64,000 nt of DNA from Petroclostridium sp. X23 (GCF_030013905.1 NZ_CP124862.1:5087051-5151050), one strand, 5' to 3'. Counted from the first letter of the stretch, positions 1-8,739 are shown. Numbers and translations: made by a program. The notes: a model not told the origin generated them from the letters alone.

Positions 1-1
1 G

Positions 2-1723
2 CCGCCCAGTGTGTGGGCATTTGCGAAAAAACGATTGAAAGGCACGCTTGTGCCATTTGTTTTTATTGTTTTAACAGGCATACTGACCGCATTGGTAGGT
101 ATGATCACACCGTTGTTTTCACGTGTATTTATAGATAATATCCTTTCCGGAAAAAATCCTGAATGGTTTTCATCCTTTGTTTTTGCGATGGGTGCTACGT
201 TACTATTCCAATTCATTGTGGCTGTTATTGAATCAGTATACTGGCTTAAAATAGAAGGGCGGTTTGCAATCACAGCGAATGCCGAATTCATGTGGCACGT
301 CCTGCGGCTGCCGGTTGATTTTTTTTCGCAACGGTTTGCGGGAGATATTGCGGCAAGGCAGGGTTCTAATGAACAAATCGCATCCACGCTTATTAAACAG
401 TTGGCGCCGATATTCATGAATATCTGCTTATTATTTCTGTACTTAATAATTATGCTGAAATATAATGTTATGCTGGCCGTTGTCGGTATCGCGGCAGCTT
501 TTGTCAATATGTTTGTGATGAGGTACGTATCCCAAAAGCAGGTCAATATGAGCCGGGTAATGCAGCGGGATGGCGGTAAACTTTCGGGTATTACCATGTC
601 AGGGATTGAGATGATAGAAACTATCAAGGCCTCCGGGGCTGAAAACGGTTTTTTTGAACGGTGGGCAGGATATCATGCCAAGCAAAACAATTCGCAGGTA
701 GAGATCGCCCGGTTCAATCAGTTTTATGGTATGATTCCCTCGTTCTTACAGCAACTTGCCAATATTGTCGTTTTGATGATGGGTGTTTATTTGATATTGG
801 ATGGGGAATTTACCATTGGTATGCTGATGGCTTTTCAAGGATTTTTATCTTCATTCCTTTCACCGGTCAATGAGCTTGTCGGAGTAGGACAAGCCTTTAT
901 TACTATGCGTTCTTCCATGGAGCGAGTGGAAGATGTTATGAACTATAAACCGGATGTGAAAGAGGAGACAAAGGTGTCGGACCACAATACTGCATATGGG
1001 AAGATGAGCGGTGAGATAGAGATCAACAATATTACTTTCGGTTATAATAGGCTGGCGGAGCCGTTGATAGAAAACTTCAGTGTTCATATCAAAAAAGGGG
1101 GACGGTTAGCTTTGGTAGGAGGCAGTGGCAGTGGGAAATCCACTGTTGCAAAGCTTTTATCGGGATTGTATAGCCCGTGGTCGGGTGAAATTTATTTTGA
1201 TGGCAAGAAAAAAGATGAAATAGACCGAGGTCTTTTTACTGCATCGTTAGCTGTTGTAGATCAGGATATCGTTCTTTTTGAAGATAGTATTTCGGATAAT
1301 ATTACCATGTGGGATCAATCAATTCAGGAAACAACAGTTGTTTCCGCTGCAAAGGATGCTCAAATTCATCAAGAGATCATGCAAAGAGAGGGAGGGTATG
1401 CCCATGTTATTCAAGAAGGGGGAAAAAATTTCTCCGGAGGACAGCGCCAGCGTTTTGAGATTGCGAGAGCATTGGCGCAGGAACCGTCGGTGATCATACT
1501 TGACGAGGCAACCAGTGCGCTGGATGTAAAAACAGAGTTGGCAGTCATGGAGGCCATCAAGGCAAGAGGGATTACATGTATTATCATAGCTCATCGGCTT
1601 TCTACCATACGGGATTGTGATGAAATTATTGTACTTGATAAGGGGAAAGTGGTAGAACGGGGGACTCATGAGCAGTTGTATGCAGAAGATGGCACATATG
1701 CAAAGTTGATTGCTACCGAATAA
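2..1723 (+). CDS. NHLM-type peptide exporter ABC transporter, 5'-truncated by window edge
   Basis: This is the C-terminal part of an ABC exporter. The reading frame is open to the left edge, so the true start and any N-terminal C39 peptidase domain lie outside the window. About six membrane segments fill the first 300 visible residues. A nucleotide-binding domain follows, with Walker A GGSGSGKST near residue 373, signature FSGGQRQR near 478, Walker B VIILDEATSAL near 499 and an AHRLST switch. The gene lies 26 bp upstream of a second ABC gene and upstream of Nif11-leader peptides, the layout of NHLM bacteriocin export systems, in which the C39-bearing subunit cleaves the leader at GG. Family assignment is from layout and domain order; the peptidase itself is not seen. 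Confidence 0.85.
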   Translation, partial: PPSVWAFAKKRLKGTLVPFVFIVLTGILTALVGMITPLFSRVFIDNILSGKNPEWFSSFVFAMGATLLFQFIVAVIESVYWLKIEGRFAITANAEFMWHVLRLPVDFFSQRFAGDIAARQGSNEQIASTLIKQLAPIFMNICLLFLYLIIMLKYNVMLAVVGIAAAFVNMFVMRYVSQKQVNMSRVMQRDGGKLSGITMSGIEMIETIKASGAENGFFERWAGYHAKQNNSQVEIARFNQFYGMIPSFLQQLANIVVLMMGVYLILDGEFTIGMLMAFQGFLSSFLSPVNELVGVGQAFITMRSSMERVEDVMNYKPDVKEETKVSDHNTAYGKMSGEIEINNITFGYNRLAEPLIENFSVHIKKGGRLALVGGSGSGKSTVAKLLSGLYSPWSGEIYFDGKKKDEIDRGLFTASLAVVDQDIVLFEDSISDNITMWDQSIQETTVVSAAKDAQIHQEIMQREGGYAHVIQEGGKNFSGGQRQRFEIARALAQEPSVIILDEATSALDVKTELAVMEAIKARGITCIIIAHRLSTIRDCDEIIVLDKGKVVERGTHEQLYAEDGTYAKLIATE

Positions 1724-1749
1724 TCTAGCAAATGGAATGGAGAATGGAC

Positions 1750-3939
1750 ATGCCGGATACTTATACGAATCAAGCGTTTGAAAGCCAATTAAAACAGCGG
1801 ATGGACAATGATCGCCGCGCAATGAAGAATGCATATGAAGATTTGATAACCATTCTTGGTGAAGGTGAGCATAGGGGAACATCTGCCCAAAAGGAAGCGG
1901 TTCACGGTGCGATTGAAAGCATTTTTACTTCACTAGGTTTGAAATGTCCTAACGTGCCGATGGAGGCTGATGGTTTAAACGAGCAGTTAGAATACATGAT
2001 GCGTCCGTCGGGGGTGATGAGGAGGCGTGTAGAACTAAAAGGCCGTTGGTGGGAAGATGCGCTGGGGCCTATGTTGGCAAGCCTGAATGATGGAAATGTT
2101 ATTGCCGTACTACCTTCACATTTAAGAGGGTATGAATATATAGACTCTCAGACCGGCAAAAGAATCAGGGTGAATGAACAAACAGCCAAAGGCATAAATG
2201 TAGATGCTTTTTGTTTTTATCGTCCCTTGCCGCAAAAAAAATTGTCATTATTAGATTTGGGTCTTTATATATTCCGATGTATCACTATAAATGATATTAT
2301 CCTTGTACTAGGTGCAAGTTTATTGGTAAGCCTTTTGGGCATGTTTACGCCTTTTATTAACAAGCAGATTTACGACAATGTCATTCCTTCCGGTACCAAG
2401 AATGATATTTTGCCGATAGGAGGGCTTCTGGTAGGGGCTGCTATCGGTTCTGCGCTATTTGGAGTTACCAGAAGTATTATATTAACCCGTTTTCGGAATA
2501 AGATCAACATGTCTGTTCAAAGTGCGGCCATGATGCGTGTTTTTTCACTACCGGCCACTTTTTTTAAGGACTATTCGGCAGGGGAGCTATCCAGCCGGGT
2601 CATGAGCATCAACCAGCTTTGTACCATGCTTTCGGATACGTTGCTTACTTCCGGCTTATCGGCACTGTTTTCCTTCGTATATATCTTTCAGATGTACAAT
2701 TATGCAAGCGATCTTGTTGCTCCAGGTTTAATGATTGTTTTTGCGATGCTTATATTTTCAATCACAATGACGTTTCTTCAACTCAGCATATCAAGGAAAC
2801 AAATGAAGCTTTCAGCCAAGCTGAGCGGTCTGATATTCGGACTTTTTGGCGGTATTCAGAAAATTAAACTGGCCGGAGCGGAAAAGAGAGCTTTTGCAAA
2901 ATGGGCAGCATCTTACAAAGAGAGCGGTCGGCTGACCTATTCTCCACCGTTTATTCTGCGTATAAATTCGGCATTATCAGGCGCTCTTTCATTAGGAGGC
3001 AGCCTGATTCTATATTATTTTGCAGCGGTAAACAAAATTGCAATATCCGATTATATCGCATTCAATACGGCATACGGTTCGGTAAGCGGCGCCATTATGT
3101 CTCTTTCCGGTGTGGCGATGACTGCGGCAAATATAAAGCCATTGCTTGAAATGGTAAAACCGATCCTGGAAGAAGTTCCAGAGGTAGATGAAAGTAAAAA
3201 GATGGTGACTTCCCTTTCGGGCGATATTGAGGTGAGCAATCTCACTTTCCGGTATACCAAAGAGGGGCCGACGGTTTTAAATAATGTCAGTCTTAAGATA
3301 AAGCCCGGTGAATATGTGGCGGTAGTGGGTAGAACAGGCTGCGGGAAATCCACGCTGATGAGGCTGCTGCTGGGTTTTGAAAAACCCGAATCGGGGGCGG
3401 TCTATTACGACGGAGAAGACCTGGAAGGCTTGGACGTACGCTCGGTACGTCAATGTATCGGTGTGGCTTTACAAAATGGAAAACTATTTTCAGGGGATAT
3501 CTATTCCAACATCATCATCACGGCTCCTTGGAAAACTCTGAATGATGCGTGGGAAGCCGCACGTATGGCAGGCGTTGAAGAGGATATCAAAGCGATGCCG
3601 ATGGGGATGCATACCATGATTTCCGAGGGAAGCGGCGGCATATCGGGAGGACAGCGGCAGCGGATGCTGATTGCAAGAGCAATCATATCCAAGCCTAAGA
3701 TTCTATATTTTGATGAAGCAACCAGCGCACTGGATAATATTACGCAAAAGCATGTTGCTGATTCAATCGCAAACTTGAATTGTACACGTCTTGTCATTGC
3801 TCATAGACTATCTACCATAAAAAACTGTGACAGGATTATTGTACTGGATAAAGGAGAGATTGTTGAAGAAGGACGTTTTGAAGAACTCATGGAAAAAAGA
3901 GGGCTTTTCTTTGAGTTTGCAAGCAGACAGATAGCATAG
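1750..3939 (+). CDS. NHLM-type bacteriocin system ABC transporter, ATP-binding/permease protein
   Basis: A 729-residue second exporter subunit. Residues 1-170 form a soluble N-terminal domain that is not a C39 peptidase, as is usual for the second NHLM transporter protein. Membrane segments follow (about 180-470), then an ATPase domain with Walker A GRTGCGKST near 527, signature ISGGQRQR and Walker B ILYFDEATSALD near 651. I chose the ATG at 1750 because GGAG lies 7 bases before it; ATGs at 1732 and 1744 are poorly spaced. It probably works with the preceding ABC protein to process and export the peptides encoded downstream. Only 16 bases separate its stop from the next start, suggesting one operon. 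Confidence 0.85.
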   Translation: MPDTYTNQAFESQLKQRMDNDRRAMKNAYEDLITILGEGEHRGTSAQKEAVHGAIESIFTSLGLKCPNVPMEADGLNEQLEYMMRPSGVMRRRVELKGRWWEDALGPMLASLNDGNVIAVLPSHLRGYEYIDSQTGKRIRVNEQTAKGINVDAFCFYRPLPQKKLSLLDLGLYIFRCITINDIILVLGASLLVSLLGMFTPFINKQIYDNVIPSGTKNDILPIGGLLVGAAIGSALFGVTRSIILTRFRNKINMSVQSAAMMRVFSLPATFFKDYSAGELSSRVMSINQLCTMLSDTLLTSGLSALFSFVYIFQMYNYASDLVAPGLMIVFAMLIFSITMTFLQLSISRKQMKLSAKLSGLIFGLFGGIQKIKLAGAEKRAFAKWAASYKESGRLTYSPPFILRINSALSGALSLGGSLILYYFAAVNKIAISDYIAFNTAYGSVSGAIMSLSGVAMTAANIKPLLEMVKPILEEVPEVDESKKMVTSLSGDIEVSNLTFRYTKEGPTVLNNVSLKIKPGEYVAVVGRTGCGKSTLMRLLLGFEKPESGAVYYDGEDLEGLDVRSVRQCIGVALQNGKLFSGDIYSNIIITAPWKTLNDAWEAARMAGVEEDIKAMPMGMHTMISEGSGGISGGQRQRMLIARAIISKPKILYFDEATSALDNITQKHVADSIANLNCTRLVIAHRLSTIKNCDRIIVLDKGEIVEEGRFEELMEKRGLFFEFASRQIA

Positions 3940-3955
3940 TATGGGGGTGAAGTAT

Positions 3956-5080
3956 GTGAAACAAAGATTATTTTTGAGCATTTATGCGGTATTGTTTATG
4001 TTTTTATACGGGTGTAGCGGTGCGGAATCGGCGCAGATGAAAGAAATCTATGTTCCAATCTTGGGGGATGCCCAGTGGATTCATGAAGATGCTGCATTTC
4101 TAAATGGTGTGACACTGGCAGTAGAGGATTTGAATAATGAATATGGTGAAAAAGGTTTTATTGTAAGAACAGGCGTGGAGGATGACCAGGATATTTATGA
4201 AGCGGGTGTCGAATTAGCAGATAAACTATCCCGAGATAAAGCGGTTACCGCAGTTTTTAATCTTCAGAATTTTGATGTCTCAAACACAACGGCGGATATG
4301 CTGACCGACAGCGGAAAGCTGGTTATTTTACCTTATGGCGCCTATGATGCTTTAATGGAACAAGATAATCCCTATATATTTTGTCCATTTCCTTCGTCTA
4401 CCGATGTTGGAAAGGTAATGGCAGACTATGTTGTTGCAAAAGGCTATAAACGCATTGCGGTCTATGTGAATGGAACAGAAGCACAGGATACGTTGGTTTC
4501 TGCCTTGGAGCTTGCGCTCCAGGGAAGAGGTGCCAAAGTGATTGATTATGTGCCGGTTATTGCATCACAAAACGATTTCGATAGATATTACAGCCGCTGG
4601 GAAGCACTTTCGGCTGATTGTATTGTGATTGCGCAGTATGGTTTGGAACGTTCTTATGAAATTGTGCAGATGATCAGAGAAAAGAATAAAAATATACCTA
4701 TCATAGGAGAAGCGATTCTTAATTCAGCGAGCATTTTGAATGAAAAGAAAGATCTTGCGGAAGGTTTAGTCGTCCCTTCTACACTGGTATTGGAAGAAAG
4801 TGAAAAGCTTGACCAATTCAAATCTCGATACAGGACGCAATACGGAAGTATGCCGGATGTATGGGCAGTGCAGGGGTATGATATGATGCGGATGCTGGTA
4901 GATACGGCAGTACGGCTTAACACAAACGATCCGATGGAAATTGCAGCGGCACTGCATGATGAAAAAGGATATAGCGGTGTGGGACGGCATATTGCCTTTG
5001 AGAAAGGCGGCGCGTTAAAAGTGGATATATCCCGGCTGCCCATGCTGATCTGCCGCGATGGGAAGTTTAAAGAAAAATAA
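3956..5080 (+). CDS. LivJ-like periplasmic-binding-fold lipoprotein
   Basis: A 374-residue secreted lipoprotein. It has a hydrophobic signal peptide with lipobox LYGC (Cys 20) and a body of the branched-chain amino acid receptor fold (type 1 periplasmic binding protein), including the pattern LNGVTLAVEDLN near the N terminus. A GTG start at 3956 is preferred over the ATG at 3941 because GGGGTGA sits 6 bases upstream of it. It directly follows the two exporter genes and precedes the precursors, so it may bind an exported peptide or a signal; this is inference. No importer permease or ATPase for it is nearby, so ordinary amino-acid uptake is less likely. Confidence 0.75.
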   Translation: MKQRLFLSIYAVLFMFLYGCSGAESAQMKEIYVPILGDAQWIHEDAAFLNGVTLAVEDLNNEYGEKGFIVRTGVEDDQDIYEAGVELADKLSRDKAVTAVFNLQNFDVSNTTADMLTDSGKLVILPYGAYDALMEQDNPYIFCPFPSSTDVGKVMADYVVAKGYKRIAVYVNGTEAQDTLVSALELALQGRGAKVIDYVPVIASQNDFDRYYSRWEALSADCIVIAQYGLERSYEIVQMIREKNKNIPIIGEAILNSASILNEKKDLAEGLVVPSTLVLEESEKLDQFKSRYRTQYGSMPDVWAVQGYDMMRMLVDTAVRLNTNDPMEIAAALHDEKGYSGVGRHIAFEKGGALKVDISRLPMLICRDGKFKEK

Positions 5081-5092
5081 AACGTATCATAT

Positions 5093-5120
5093 TGGGCTAC
5101 CTTTCGTTAATATGCGTATA
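5093..5120 (+). promoter_or_regulatory. ECF-type promoter before precursor 1 (TGGGCT-N16-CGTATA)
   Basis: A -35-like TGGGCT (5093-5098) and a -10-like CGTATA (5115-5120) are separated by exactly 16 bases. The geometry matches ECF promoters of the sigma-W type (TGAAAC-N16-CGTA). Three further copies with the same spacing lie at 6090, 8646 and 10897. The -10 is 49 bases before the precursor ATG. Assignment to the sigma factor encoded at 10368 is inference. Confidence 0.6.
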
Positions 5121-5163
5121 TATAAATGTCGATAGATCGTTGAGAAACGGAGGTAGAAAACAA

Positions 5164-5562
5164 ATGTCAAAGGAAAGTGTAAAGATGTTTTTGTCTGTCT
5201 TTAAACAAGATGAAGCGTTAAAAGCAAAGCTTAATAAAGTGAAGACAGAAGATGAGGTTATGGGAGTTATAAAAGAAGCGGGTTTTGATTTGATGTTTGA
5301 TGAATTAAAAGAAATTTGGAAGCGGGAAGGCGTAAAACTGACAGATGACGAACTGGACGACGTATCTGGAGGGGGCCTTTTTGGTATTGATCTTTGTCAG
5401 AATACATATTCCTATATATTATGCGAGCTATCTTTCTGTTCACACTTCCGCAAGGAGCTGATAGATAGGGATATACATGGCAATAGAACATATAAACGCT
5501 ATTGCGATAACTCTAATCCACCATGGAAAGAAACATATACCAAAAGTCCTCTGGCTCATTAA
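5164..5562 (+). CDS. Nif11-leader peptide precursor 1
   Basis: A 132-residue ribosomal peptide precursor. Residues 1-70 are a Nif11-type leader (FLSVFKQDEAL..., KEAGF near 38-42) ending in LTDDELDDVSGG, a double-glycine cleavage motif. The 62-residue core begins GLFG and has Cys at core positions 8, 17, 22 and 44, plus the pattern KRYC and NPPW near the end. GGAGG precedes the ATG at 5164; earlier in-frame ATGs have no ribosome site. The fourth-cysteine partner present in precursors 2 and 4 (YCxHC) is Ser here. Export through the upstream ABC pair is expected. The final modification, if any, is unknown. Confidence 0.85.
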   Translation: MSKESVKMFLSVFKQDEALKAKLNKVKTEDEVMGVIKEAGFDLMFDELKEIWKREGVKLTDDELDDVSGGGLFGIDLCQNTYSYILCELSFCSHFRKELIDRDIHGNRTYKRYCDNSNPPWKETYTKSPLAH

Positions 5563-5608
5563 TTCCATATACTGGGATTAAAAACGTCGGCAGAATGGAG
5601 GAGAATCT

Positions 5609-6007
5609 ATGTCGAAGGAAAGTCTACAAATGTTTTTATCTGTCTTGAAACAAGATGATGCACTAAAAGAAAAGCTTCATAAAGTGAAGACAGAAGATGA
5701 GGTTATGGGAGTTATAAAAGAAGCGGGTTTTGAGCTTGACTTTGATGAGTTGAAAGCGCTTCGAGAGCAGGAAGGCGTGGAACTGACTGATGATGAACTA
5801 GACGGGGTATCGGGAGGAAACATATTTGGGGATCTTTGTCAGAATGCCTACTCGTTGATATTCTGCCAATTATCTTTCTGTCCGCACTACCAAGTGGATT
5901 TGATAACATCTGATCTTTTTTCGAAAACATACAAACGCTATTGCAATCACTGCAACCCGCCATGGGAACAGAAGTACACAGTAAGTAAGAGTAGGCATCA
6001 CCGCTAG
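5609..6007 (+). CDS. Nif11-leader peptide precursor 2
   Basis: A 132-residue precursor closely related to precursor 1. The leader is residues 1-70 ending LDGVSGG, and the core is 62 residues. Core cysteines follow C-x8-C-x4-C-x20-C-x2-C, with CPH after the third Cys and YCNHCNPPW near the end. A run of 55 bases in the leader (5679-5733) is identical to 5234-5288 in precursor 1, pointing to recent duplication, while the core differs much more. GGAGGAG lies 8 bases before the ATG. It is cotranscribed with precursor 1 unless there is an unseen promoter, and a terminator-like hairpin follows at 6045. Confidence 0.85.
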   Translation: MSKESLQMFLSVLKQDDALKEKLHKVKTEDEVMGVIKEAGFELDFDELKALREQEGVELTDDELDGVSGGNIFGDLCQNAYSLIFCQLSFCPHYQVDLITSDLFSKTYKRYCNHCNPPWEQKYTVSKSRHHR

Positions 6008-6044
6008 CTGCTCTATTAGAATAAAAATAAAATACCGCACATAA

Positions 6045-6090
6045 AAGAGCCGTGTATGAAATTCATTTTTTTGTACATGGCTCTTCTTTT
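6045..6090 (+). terminator. Rho-independent terminator after precursor 2
   Basis: Stem AAGAGCCGTGTA (6045-6056) pairs with TACATGGCTCTT (6074-6085), with one G-T pair, and is followed by CTTTT. It ends the precursor 1-2 unit and abuts the next promoter-like site. Confidence 0.65.
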
Positions 6091-6117
6091 GAGCCACTTT
6101 TGATGGCAGTTCGTATA
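6090..6117 (+). promoter_or_regulatory. ECF-type promoter (TGAGCC-N16-CGTATA) cut off from its gene by an IS
   Basis: TGAGCC (6090-6095), 16 bases, CGTATA (6112-6117). Without the IS4 element that begins at 6127, the -10 would lie about 51 bases before the precursor 3 ATG, nearly the same as the 49 bases at precursor 1. The insertion is at or near the expected transcription start. Confidence 0.6.
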
Positions 6118-6126
6118 TATTTATAT

Positions 6127-7623
6127 CATACGCGTTAAGTTAAGCTATTTTTTACCAATTTAATTGAGCAAATAGTGTTCCTGCAATCGCTCAACCGTGG
6201 TTTTGCGATTACGTTTATCATGTAAGCTTTGTTCGGCCGCTCTTTTAAGAATCAGTCGCAGTTCCGATATTGCTTCAGTGGTTGCATAAAGGCTTGAAAA
6301 TATTTTTTCCACCTTTGTCGCAATTAGTTTGATAAACGACATCATACTAATGCATCTGTTTTTTTGTTGGTACATGAGGGCATACAGTGCTGAGTAGACT
6401 GTGAAAATTAGTATAATGGCAATTAACCTTCCATATAGAAGACACTCTAATTGCTCTTTACCACAGTTGCCTACTTTGCCAAGGTTTAGATAGCTTTTGC
6501 AAGCCTTAAATAAAAGCTCTATCTGCCATCTAGCTCTGTACAATTCACAGGCTGCCTTTGGAGTAAGCATATGTGCTGGGGCGTTAGTAATTAGAAGGTT
6601 CCATCCTAATAACTCTAAGTCATAGTCACTCAGTGTTTTGCCTTGTGACTTTGCTTTTTTATTTGCTTTGCGCCTACGTTCATTAGCGACTTCATCAGGT
6701 AAACGTACACCAATCAGCCGACATTGTAGTAATTTAGAATACTTGGTGCCAAAGTATACATCTATATCAACACTGGAGCTGTTTTTTAAAACACTTAAAA
6801 GGTCTAAGGCTTTAAAAGATTTAGTGTCAGAATTTTGTATTTGAAAAACAGTATTTGATTTAATTCGGCTAAGAAAATATGCACCTTTGGATATTATTTT
6901 CCTAAACAAATCTTTACTGTAATATCCTAAGTCAGTAATTAACAGCTCACCATGATGAATGTGTTTTAGAAGTTCATCTTTATAGCCGGCATCTGGACCA
7001 GGCGCCTTTGTCAACTCCATATTTGTGATAGTTCTGGACTTAAGGCTATATATAGTCTGGATTTTTAGAGCAGCTTTTGCATTATTGCCACCAAGACCTT
7101 TCCAGACATCTGCTAATTTGTCCGGAAGAGTAACTTTAGAGCTATCACATATTTTTACATCAGTAAAAGCTTGGAGCACATCGAGATTCTGGACAGTTAT
7201 TGCTCTCTTGGCAGAATACTCAACTGCTGACTGGAATACTTGTTTTAGCAATAAAGCACTTGTAGCCAAACGTTGAAAAAGTCCTTCGCGTGTTATACTA
7301 AGTCCGCGTTGAATATTTTCGCATTTAGAAGCAGTTTGACGTAAGGATGGATTAGGGGTGTCCCATAAGCCGAATGTAAATACTTTTACTATAGTATCTG
7401 GCAGCAGCTTAGAGCGGCGCACCGTAAACCCTGTGTCCTTAGAAATTTCCAGTATTTTTGTCTTTCCTAAAAAGCAAATAAAGCTTATAATTAGTGATAT
7501 GGGAACTTGAAACATGGGAACCTCACCTTTCATTTCTCTATTACTTTGAGGTTCTCATGTTTTTTTCTTTTTTGCAAATGCAATTATTGGTTTACCATAA
7601 CATGGCTTAGCTTAACGCGTATG
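6127..7623 (-). mobile_element. IS4-family insertion sequence, complete, 1497 bp
   Basis: Terminal inverted repeats of about 22 bases (left CATACGCGTTAAGTTAAGC; right end its complement with two mismatches) bound a single transposase gene on the minus strand. A 10-bp direct repeat, ATATTTATAT, flanks the element at 6117-6126 and 7624-7633, the length range known for IS4-family target duplications. Perfect duplications suggest a recent insertion. It splits the intergenic region between precursors 2 and 3. Confidence 0.92.
6160..7515 (-). CDS. IS4-family DDE transposase
   Basis: A 451-residue transposase. The catalytic triad is visible as DSSK (first Asp), ITDLGYY (second Asp) and YRARWQIELLFKACKSYL (Glu in the Y-(2)-R-(3)-E-(6)-K signature of IS4 proteins). 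The start at 7515 is preferred over 7533 because GGTGAGG lies 5 bases upstream. The frame is intact, so the element may be active. Confidence 0.92.
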   Translation of the reverse strand: MFQVPISLIISFICFLGKTKILEISKDTGFTVRRSKLLPDTIVKVFTFGLWDTPNPSLRQTASKCENIQRGLSITREGLFQRLATSALLLKQVFQSAVEYSAKRAITVQNLDVLQAFTDVKICDSSKVTLPDKLADVWKGLGGNNAKAALKIQTIYSLKSRTITNMELTKAPGPDAGYKDELLKHIHHGELLITDLGYYSKDLFRKIISKGAYFLSRIKSNTVFQIQNSDTKSFKALDLLSVLKNSSSVDIDVYFGTKYSKLLQCRLIGVRLPDEVANERRRKANKKAKSQGKTLSDYDLELLGWNLLITNAPAHMLTPKAACELYRARWQIELLFKACKSYLNLGKVGNCGKEQLECLLYGRLIAIILIFTVYSALYALMYQQKNRCISMMSFIKLIATKVEKIFSSLYATTEAISELRLILKRAAEQSLHDKRNRKTTVERLQEHYLLN

Positions 7624-7669
7624 ATATTTATATAAAGAAAAACCGGAAGAAGTAAAGGAGGGAACAGAA

Positions 7670-8062
7670 ATGTCAAAAGAGCAAATAGTATTTTTCCTAA
7701 ATGAGATCAAAGCAAACCCGGATTTGCAGCATAAACTAAAATCAATAAAAAAGGAGGATGAGAGAGAATTCATCAAAATTGCCAATGAGGCGGGATTTGG
7801 GTTTACTGCGGAAGAATGGAGCAAGTATTTGAATGATATGAGAAAGGAAAAGAAGGAGCTGACCGATGACGAGCTTGATAATATATCGGGGGGAGGACTA
7901 TTTGGAATCACTAAATGTCCTGAAAGATATGACTGGCTTTTGTGCAAGTTGAGCTACTGTCCGAATGTAAAGAAAAAGACAATGTACCATCCTGTTTATA
8001 GAACTCCCATTGGAAGCTATGAGTACTGCTGCAAGGGGTTCTGGGATGGGCAAGATGAATAG
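7670..8062 (+). CDS. Nif11-leader peptide precursor 3
   Basis: A 130-residue precursor. The leader of 75 residues is the most diverged of the four (MSKEQIVFFLNEIK...) but ends in LTDDELDNISGG. The 55-residue core starts GLFG and keeps C-x8-C-x4-C with CPN after the third Cys; the terminal pair is adjacent (YEYCCKGFW). AAAGGAGGG lies 7 bases before the ATG. Its predicted promoter at 6090 is now 1.5 kb away behind the IS4 element, so expression may be lost or now depend on the IS. Confidence 0.83.
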   Translation: MSKEQIVFFLNEIKANPDLQHKLKSIKKEDEREFIKIANEAGFGFTAEEWSKYLNDMRKEKKELTDDELDNISGGGLFGITKCPERYDWLLCKLSYCPNVKKKTMYHPVYRTPIGSYEYCCKGFWDGQDE

Positions 8063-8139
8063 GCTGTTGAACGTATATTATATATAAAAATATATAAAAA
8101 TGCCGGCAGACGGTTGATGAAATGGGAGGGAAGAAAAGT

Positions 8140-8547
8140 ATGTCAAATGAAAGCATACAGATGTTTTTATCAACATTTAAACAAGATGAAGCGCTAAAAG
8201 CAAAACTCTATCAGGCAAAAACATACGAAGAAGTTGCCTCGATTGCCAAAGAAGCAGGCTTTGAGTTTGATCTTGATGAATTGAAAGAGATCCGGAAGCA
8301 GGAAGGTGTAAAGTTGACAGATGATGAGCTTGACGGAATAACAGGAGGGAATCTTTTTGGTATTGACCTTTGCGAGAACAGGTATAATTTTTTCCTGTGC
8401 GAACTCACCCTTATTGCGATATGTCCTCACTTTCGTAAAGAATATAAGGGACCTGACGGAAAAGGTAACAGTATATATGTAAGATATTGCGATCACTGCA
8501 AAACCCCATGGAGAGAGCAATATACGCTACAAGGTGCGGGGCACTAA
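8140..8547 (+). CDS. Nif11-leader peptide precursor 4
   Basis: A 135-residue precursor. The 70-residue leader closely matches precursors 1 and 2 and ends LTDDELDGITGG. The 65-residue core starts NLFG and has C-x8-C-x7-C, CPHFRKE, and YCDHCKTPW, so the third loop is three residues longer. GGGAGGG precedes the ATG at 8140; the upstream in-frame ATG at 8122 would place the ribosome site inside the gene. A partial -10-like CGTATATT at 8072 lies upstream without a matching -35. Confidence 0.83.
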   Translation: MSNESIQMFLSTFKQDEALKAKLYQAKTYEEVASIAKEAGFEFDLDELKEIRKQEGVKLTDDELDGITGGNLFGIDLCENRYNFFLCELTLIAICPHFRKEYKGPDGKGNSIYVRYCDHCKTPWREQYTLQGAGH

Positions 8548-8608
8548 CTGTTGTGTATGACTGGAACGCATCACAATGGATAAGTTTTTAGTATTTTTAT
8601 CAAAGTCG

Positions 8609-8646
8609 TGTATAAAATATGTTTTTTATACAGGGCTAAATTTTTT
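8609..8646 (+). terminator. Possible terminator after precursor 4
   Basis: TGTATAAAA (8609-8617) pairs with TTTTATACA (8624-8632), followed after a short gap by six T. The stem is AT-rich, so this is weaker than the one at 6045, but the position relative to the next promoter-like site is the same. Confidence 0.4.
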
Positions 8647-8673
8647 GAGCTACTTTTCAAAGTGTTCCGTATA
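8646..8673 (+). promoter_or_regulatory. ECF-type promoter before the 4-TM protein (TGAGCT-N16-CGTATA)
   Basis: TGAGCT (8646-8651) and CGTATA (8668-8673) with 16 bases between. The context TGAGCTACTTTT matches TGAGCCACTTTT at 6090. It lies 72 bases before the ATG at 8740. Confidence 0.6.
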
Positions 8674-8739
8674 TATAATGGAATCAATAAAGAGACCATA
8701 GTTCCGGGTTGAATTTGATGCTAAGATAGGAGGACCATC

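Noticed and set aside
2676..2682. CGTATA in the second exporter gene as a promoter
   Set aside because: It is inside a coding region and has no matching -35.
8072..8080. CGTATATT before precursor 4 as a fifth ECF promoter
   Set aside because: No TGRGCY lies 16 bases upstream; the nearest GGGC is three bases out of register.
5164..8547. Calling the precursors lanthipeptides
   Set aside because: No LanM/LanB-type enzyme is in the window and the cores are not rich in Ser/Thr next to Cys.
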